A DNA stretch of 11,332 nt from Betaproteobacteria bacterium UBA6910 (GTDB lineage Bacteria > Pseudomonadota > Gammaproteobacteria > Burkholderiales > UBA6910): NCBI GenBank assembly GCA_002451065.1, contig DKBC01000131.1, positions 6,155 to 17,486 on the forward strand, written 5' to 3'. Shown here piece by piece: positions 7,981 to 11,332 of this stretch. Each line of letters starts with the position of its first letter. The first letter of the stretch is position 1. Position numbers and translations under genes: made by a program. The notes below the pieces were generated by a model, which had not been told where the DNA came from, made no database searches, and saw only the letters and a list, made by a program, of their open reading frames with translations.

Positions 7981-10209
7981 ATGCGCGAGTACCTGAAGAA
8001 GCACGCGGCAAGGATAGGATTGGGGCTGGTTCTCTTGGGCGTCCTGTTCGGGCACTCGGCGACATTCTTCCGGATTCCCCTCATCGATCAGTTCGATTCC
8101 ATCATCTACGACTATCGGCTGCGGTTTACCATGCCGCGCACGGTGGATGATCGAATCGTGATTGTCGACATAGACGAGAAAAGCCTGAAGGAGGAGGGTC
8201 GCTGGCCTTGGAGCCGGAACCGCCTCGCTCTCCTCCTGGACAAGCTGTTCGAACGCTATCAGGCAGAGGTGGTGGGTTTCGACATCGTTTTCGCGGAAAG
8301 GGACGAGAGTTCGGGGCTAAGAGTGCTTGAAAGGCTGGCTCGGGAGGATTTGCGGGATGTTCCGGGTTACCCGGGCAAGGTGCATCAGATCGCCCCACAA
8401 CTAGACTATGACCGGCTGTTTGCTGAGAGCATGAAGGGCCGCAAAGTGATTCTCGGCTACTACTTTACCGGACTGTCCGAAACCTCGGGCAAGCTGCCGC
8501 CCCCGATATTCCCAGCCGAGTCGTTTAGCCGGCGGCCGATCGATTTCACCCGGTGGACCGGTTACGGCGCGAATCTCGCGGAATTCCAGGAAGCGGCGGC
8601 GTTGGGCGGACATTTCAATCCCCTGCCTGATCCCCGGGACGGCGTGGTTCGGCGGGTACCCATCGTTGCCGAGTATGGCGGCGCGTATTACGAGGCATTG
8701 TCGCTTGCCATGGTGCGCGCGCTGTTGGGATTTCCGTCGGTGTTTCCCGGTTTGGCCGGGGACAGCGCGGGTTATGGAGGCCTCGAATGGCTGGATTTGG
8801 CCGGCCCCATGGGGGAGTTGCGAATTCCGCTGGATCAGAACGTGTGCGCGCTGGTTCCATACCGGGGGAAACAGGGGAGCTTTCCCTATGTATCGGCGAG
8901 CGACGTGCTGAATGATCGGGTGGACCCGGCCGTGCTCAAGCACAAGGTTGTGCTGGTGGGAACGACCGCGCCCGGCCTGCTCGACCTGCGCGCGACTCCG
9001 GTGCAGGCAACCTACCCGGGGGTCGAGGTCCACGCCAACTTGATTTCCGGTATGCTCGACCAGACGCTCAAGATACAGCCCTCCTATGTTATCGCCGCAG
9101 AGTCCCTCGTAATCCTGGCGAGTGGCGTGGTGTTGGTTTTCCTGATGCCCCTGCTGAGCCCGTTTCACGGCGCGCTGACGACCCTGGGCGTGCTCATTGC
9201 GGTGGTCGCCACCAACTTGGCGGTGTGGCAACACGCAAACATGGTGTTGCCGATGGCGAGTGCACTGGTTCTGGTGACGGGGCTGTTCGCGCTCAACATG
9301 TCCTGGGGCTACTTCGTCGAGGCACGCACCAAGCGTCTCATCACCGGTTTGTTCGGGCGTTATGTGTCGCCGGACCTGGTGAACGAGATGGCAAGGGATC
9401 CGGGCAGCATTTCGATGGAGGGGGATAGCCGGGAGATGTCGGTGCTGTTTTCGGATATCCGGGGATTTACCGGCATTTCCGAGCGCATGGAGCCGCGGGA
9501 GCTTTCGCGATTCATGAACGAATTTCTGACGCCCTTGACCGAAGTGATCTACAGGCATCGGGGTACCGTCGACAAATACATGGGAGATTGCATCATGGCG
9601 TTCTGGGGAGCGCCGCTCCCGGATGCGGAGCATGCCCGCAACTCGGTGCTGACCGGACTCGAGATGCAAGCCACCCTGCAGGCGCTCCGACCCAGGTTTC
9701 AGGAGCGTGGATGGCCCGTGATCAAGGCGGGAATAGGGATCAACACCGGCGTGGTCCGGGTCGGCAACATGGGGTCCGAGATGCGGGTCGCCTACACGGT
9801 GATGGGGGACGCGGTCAACCTCGCTTCCCGCCTGGAAGGGATCACCAAGCAGTACGGCGTGGATGTCGTGGTTGGGCAGAATACCCGCGACGCGGTCCCC
9901 GACTTCCTGTTTCGGGAACTGGACCGGGTGCGGGTCAAGGGAAAGGAGGAGCCCGTCGCCGTGTTCGAGCCCGTCGGACCGAGGGACAGTGTGGAGCGCG
10001 GCCTTGTGGAGGAAGTCGCTCTTTTCCACGAGGCTCTGGGTTACTATCGTTCCCGGGCCTGGGATCGGGCGGAGGCGGCCGTTTCGGCTCTGGTCCGGAT
10101 ACGCCCTGAATCCGAGCTCTACCGCATGTATTCGGAGCGGGTTGCGTATCTGCTCGCAAACCCCCCGGGGGATTTCTGGGATGGGGTCTGGACCTTTGAA
10201 ATCAAGTGA
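7981..10209 (+). CDS. CHASE2-domain class III adenylate cyclase
   Basis: A 742-residue inner-membrane sensor enzyme that makes cAMP from ATP. Residues about 11-30 form one membrane helix; residues about 40-360 form an extracytoplasmic CHASE2 domain (typical opening DYRLRFTMPRTVDDRIVIVDIDEKSL); three membrane helices follow at about 368-445; the cytoplasmic class III cyclase domain spans about 485-663. Catalytic residues are all visible: metal-binding D492 (FSDIRGFT) and D536 (DKYMGD), adenine-selecting K532 and T606 (YTVMGD), and transition-state N613 and R617 (NLASR). The Lys/Thr pair points to ATP rather than GTP. A C-terminal helical tail of about 70 residues ends in PPGDFWDGVW, a tail I associate with related CHASE2 cyclases. 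The ATG at 7981 matches typical family starts; a GTG at 7960 is in frame, and neither has a strong ribosome site. The phosphodiesterase gene follows 79 bases downstream. Confidence 0.94.
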   Translation: MREYLKKHAARIGLGLVLLGVLFGHSATFFRIPLIDQFDSIIYDYRLRFTMPRTVDDRIVIVDIDEKSLKEEGRWPWSRNRLALLLDKLFERYQAEVVGFDIVFAERDESSGLRVLERLAREDLRDVPGYPGKVHQIAPQLDYDRLFAESMKGRKVILGYYFTGLSETSGKLPPPIFPAESFSRRPIDFTRWTGYGANLAEFQEAAALGGHFNPLPDPRDGVVRRVPIVAEYGGAYYEALSLAMVRALLGFPSVFPGLAGDSAGYGGLEWLDLAGPMGELRIPLDQNVCALVPYRGKQGSFPYVSASDVLNDRVDPAVLKHKVVLVGTTAPGLLDLRATPVQATYPGVEVHANLISGMLDQTLKIQPSYVIAAESLVILASGVVLVFLMPLLSPFHGALTTLGVLIAVVATNLAVWQHANMVLPMASALVLVTGLFALNMSWGYFVEARTKRLITGLFGRYVSPDLVNEMARDPGSISMEGDSREMSVLFSDIRGFTGISERMEPRELSRFMNEFLTPLTEVIYRHRGTVDKYMGDCIMAFWGAPLPDAEHARNSVLTGLEMQATLQALRPRFQERGWPVIKAGIGINTGVVRVGNMGSEMRVAYTVMGDAVNLASRLEGITKQYGVDVVVGQNTRDAVPDFLFRELDRVRVKGKEEPVAVFEPVGPRDSVERGLVEEVALFHEALGYYRSRAWDRAEAAVSALVRIRPESELYRMYSERVAYLLANPPGDFWDGVWTFEIK

Positions 10210-10263
10210 CCGGGCCCGCAGCCGCCGGATGCTTCGGAAGCGGGGGTCCGGGTATCCGGGCCC
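10210..10263 (+). repeat. GC-rich repeated and palindromic linker after the cyclase gene
   Basis: CCGGGCCC occurs at 10210-10217 and again at 10256-10263; its GGGCCC core is self-complementary, so the copies can pair. Between them GCTTCGGAAGC (10231-10241) is an odd palindrome. No T-run follows. In RNA this could fold into a stable element between the cyclase and phosphodiesterase cistrons; it may simply reflect high GC content. Confidence 0.3.
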
Positions 10264-10288
10264 AAATAACGATTAGCAGACGCGTGGC

Positions 10289-11053
10289 ATGAGGCTGAGG
10301 ATATTGGGTTGCAGCGGGGGCATCGGTGGACACCTACGTACCACCTCTATGCTGCTTGACGAAGACGTCCTGATCGATGCCGGGACGGGCGTCGGAGATC
10401 TCAGCCTCACGGAACTGTCACTGATCGACCGGGTCTTTGTCACCCATGCTCACCTCGATCACATTGCGAGCATTCCGTTCCTAGTGGACAGCGTGGGCGG
10501 CATGCGAGACAAGCCCCTGGTCGTCCACGCATTACAGGCCACCCTGGACGCGCTCCATGACCACATCTTCAACTGGAAGATCTGGCCGGATTTTGCGCAG
10601 ATCCCAAGCCGGGAATCTCCCTATCTCCGCTACGAGGCGATCGAGGTCGGGCGAAAGGTGGTCGTTGGCGGGCGAGGCATCACCCCCATGCCCGCGCATC
10701 ATGTGGTGCCCGCGGTGGGCTTCCAGCTTGACTCGGGTGATGCGAGCCTCGTGTTTACCGGCGACACCACCGTCTGCGACGATCTGTGGGACGTGGTCAA
10801 CCGCATTCCCAGTCTGCGGTATCTTATTGTCGAAACCGCCTTCTGCAACCGGGAACGGGACCTCGCCATTGCCTCGAAGCACTTGTGTCCAAGCATGCTG
10901 GCCGACGAACTGCGCAAGCTGAAGTCGCGCCCGGAGATCTTTGTTACCCATCTCAAGCCGGGAGAGATCGAGCTAACTATGCGGGAGATAGAGGCGGCGG
11001 CGGGGGCGTACAATCCCCGAATGCTTTTGAACAACCAGGTATTTGAGTTCTAG
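10289..11053 (+). CDS. Metallo-beta-lactamase-fold 3',5'-cyclic-nucleotide phosphodiesterase (class II-like)
   Basis: A 254-residue soluble metallohydrolase predicted to hydrolyse cAMP to 5'-AMP. The metal motif HAHLDH (H53, H55, D57, H58) is clear, with further likely ligands at H137/H138 (PAHHVVPAVGF), D159 (FTGDT) and H221 (VTHLKPGE). The N-terminus LRILGCSGGIGG with T18-T19-S20 and the pattern of later motifs resemble class II cAMP phosphodiesterases rather than glyoxalases or RNase Z. Context supports this strongly: it lies immediately downstream of the adenylate cyclase on the same strand. Substrate specificity is still an inference; a generic MBL hydrolase is the alternative. The ATG at 10289 gives the natural N-terminus, but there is no good Shine-Dalgarno, so translation may depend on the upstream cistron. 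The next gene starts 76 bases after its stop. Confidence 0.82.
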   Translation: MRLRILGCSGGIGGHLRTTSMLLDEDVLIDAGTGVGDLSLTELSLIDRVFVTHAHLDHIASIPFLVDSVGGMRDKPLVVHALQATLDALHDHIFNWKIWPDFAQIPSRESPYLRYEAIEVGRKVVVGGRGITPMPAHHVVPAVGFQLDSGDASLVFTGDTTVCDDLWDVVNRIPSLRYLIVETAFCNRERDLAIASKHLCPSMLADELRKLKSRPEIFVTHLKPGEIELTMREIEAAAGAYNPRMLLNNQVFEF

Positions 11054-11095
11054 TCGTTATGGCGTTCCTGAGAGCTGACGAAGCCAGCAAGGCGT

Positions 11096-11108
11096 TTCGG
11101 ATTCCGAA
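11096..11108. promoter_or_regulatory. 13-base palindrome before the GAF-protein gene
   Basis: TTCGGA (11096-11101) and TCCGAA (11103-11108) form a perfect palindrome around one T, and an overlapping one, GATTC-C-GAATC, spans 11100-11110. It ends just before the ribosome site at 11113-11119. It may be an operator or an RNA hairpin affecting translation; chance is also possible. Confidence 0.25.
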
Positions 11109-11112
11109 TCGC

Positions 11113-11119
11113 AAGGAGG
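11113..11119 (+). promoter_or_regulatory. Strong ribosome binding site of the GAF-protein gene
   Basis: AAGGAGG, a full Shine-Dalgarno core, lies ten bases before the ATG at 11130. It is the strongest ribosome site in the cluster and settles the start over a second in-frame ATG at 11142. Confidence 0.75.
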
Positions 11120-11129
11120 CGCGCACGCC

Positions 11130-11332
11130 ATGAGCACGGTAATGGCGTCGCATACCGGACCTGACAGGCTGTCGGAAATCAGCAGCAAGCTGAGCTTCTC
11201 CAAGAATCTGCAGGCCGTAACCAACAAGATTCACGCCGCGAGCAACGTCGACGAGATCATGCTCGAGGTGAGCAGGGACATCTGCAGCCTGTTCGACGCG
11301 GACCGCCTCACGATTTACACCATGGGCGATGA
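11130..11332 (+). CDS. GAF-domain protein, 5' part only (possibly a GAF-GspE/PilB-type ATPase)
   Basis: The gene runs off the right edge; 67 complete codons are visible. After a short polar N-terminus, the sequence KLSFSKNLQAVTNKIHAASN (about residues 22-41) leads into DEIMLEVSRDICSLFDADRLTIYTMGD, the classic beginning of a GAF domain (helix, then the Phe-Asp-Ala-Asp-Arg-hydrophobic-Tyr strand). GAF domains bind small molecules, including cyclic nucleotides in some proteins, or act as dimerisation sensors. From memory of similar proteobacterial proteins, this N-terminus resembles GAF-containing proteins that continue into a GspE/PulE/PilB secretion-type ATPase domain, but that part is outside the window and is inference only. 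It lies 76 bases after the phosphodiesterase gene on the same strand, behind a strong ribosome site, so it probably belongs to the same transcription unit. Confidence 0.8.
   Translation, partial: MSTVMASHTGPDRLSEISSKLSFSKNLQAVTNKIHAASNVDEIMLEVSRDICSLFDADRLTIYTMGD

Noticed and set aside
8401..10029. Long open frame (542 codons) antisense to the adenylate cyclase gene
   Set aside because: The opposite strand encodes an unmistakable cyclase with all catalytic residues. The antisense product is rich in His, Gln, Arg and Gly without any domain, typical of open antisense frames in GC-rich genes.

Overview
This GC-rich window (roughly 60-65% G+C by eye) looks like chromosomal DNA of a Pseudomonadota bacterium, most likely a beta- or gammaproteobacterium of the chemolithoautotroph/environmental type. 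That placement rests on the style of the encoded proteins (PacL-type P2A ATPase, CHASE2 adenylate cyclase, metallo-beta-lactamase cAMP phosphodiesterase, GAF N-terminus of a kind I associate with GspE/PilB-like proteins) and on base composition. It is an inference, because no rRNA or other marker gene is present. I see no tRNA, rRNA, insertion sequence, phage gene or CRISPR array.

Layout. (1) Positions 29-1702, plus strand: formate-tetrahydrofolate ligase, a one-carbon metabolism enzyme. (2) Positions 1780-2967, plus strand: a TerC/YjbE-family membrane protein (TTG start) followed closely by a UspA-type universal stress protein (GTG start). (3) Positions 3022-5673, minus strand, convergent with group 2: a large P2A-type cation ATPase with an almost complete set of SERCA-like Ca2+ ligands. 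(4) Positions 5674-6322: a roughly 650-bp divergent intergenic region with an AT-rich island (about 36% G+C over 80 bases at 5881-5960), a plausible promoter, overlapping inverted repeats that could form alternative hairpins, and a possible but doubtful 18-codon ORF. (5) Positions 6323-11332, plus strand: a tightly spaced signalling cluster of PP2C Ser/Thr phosphatase, FHA-domain protein, CHASE2-class III adenylate cyclase, class II-like cyclic-nucleotide phosphodiesterase of the metallo-beta-lactamase fold, and the first 67 codons of a GAF-domain protein that runs off the right edge.

How the parts fit. The right half looks like one signalling module. It encodes removal of phosphate from Ser/Thr (PP2C), reading of phosphothreonine (FHA), synthesis of cAMP in response to an extracytoplasmic signal (CHASE2 cyclase), destruction of cAMP (phosphodiesterase), and probably an effector or further sensor (GAF). 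The matching Ser/Thr kinase is not in the window and may lie downstream. The left half groups metal/ion transport (TerC, P2A ATPase) with a stress protein. All the gene families are recognisable; what may be under-described is the gene combination and the control region at 5820-5985. I did not find an entirely unknown protein system here.
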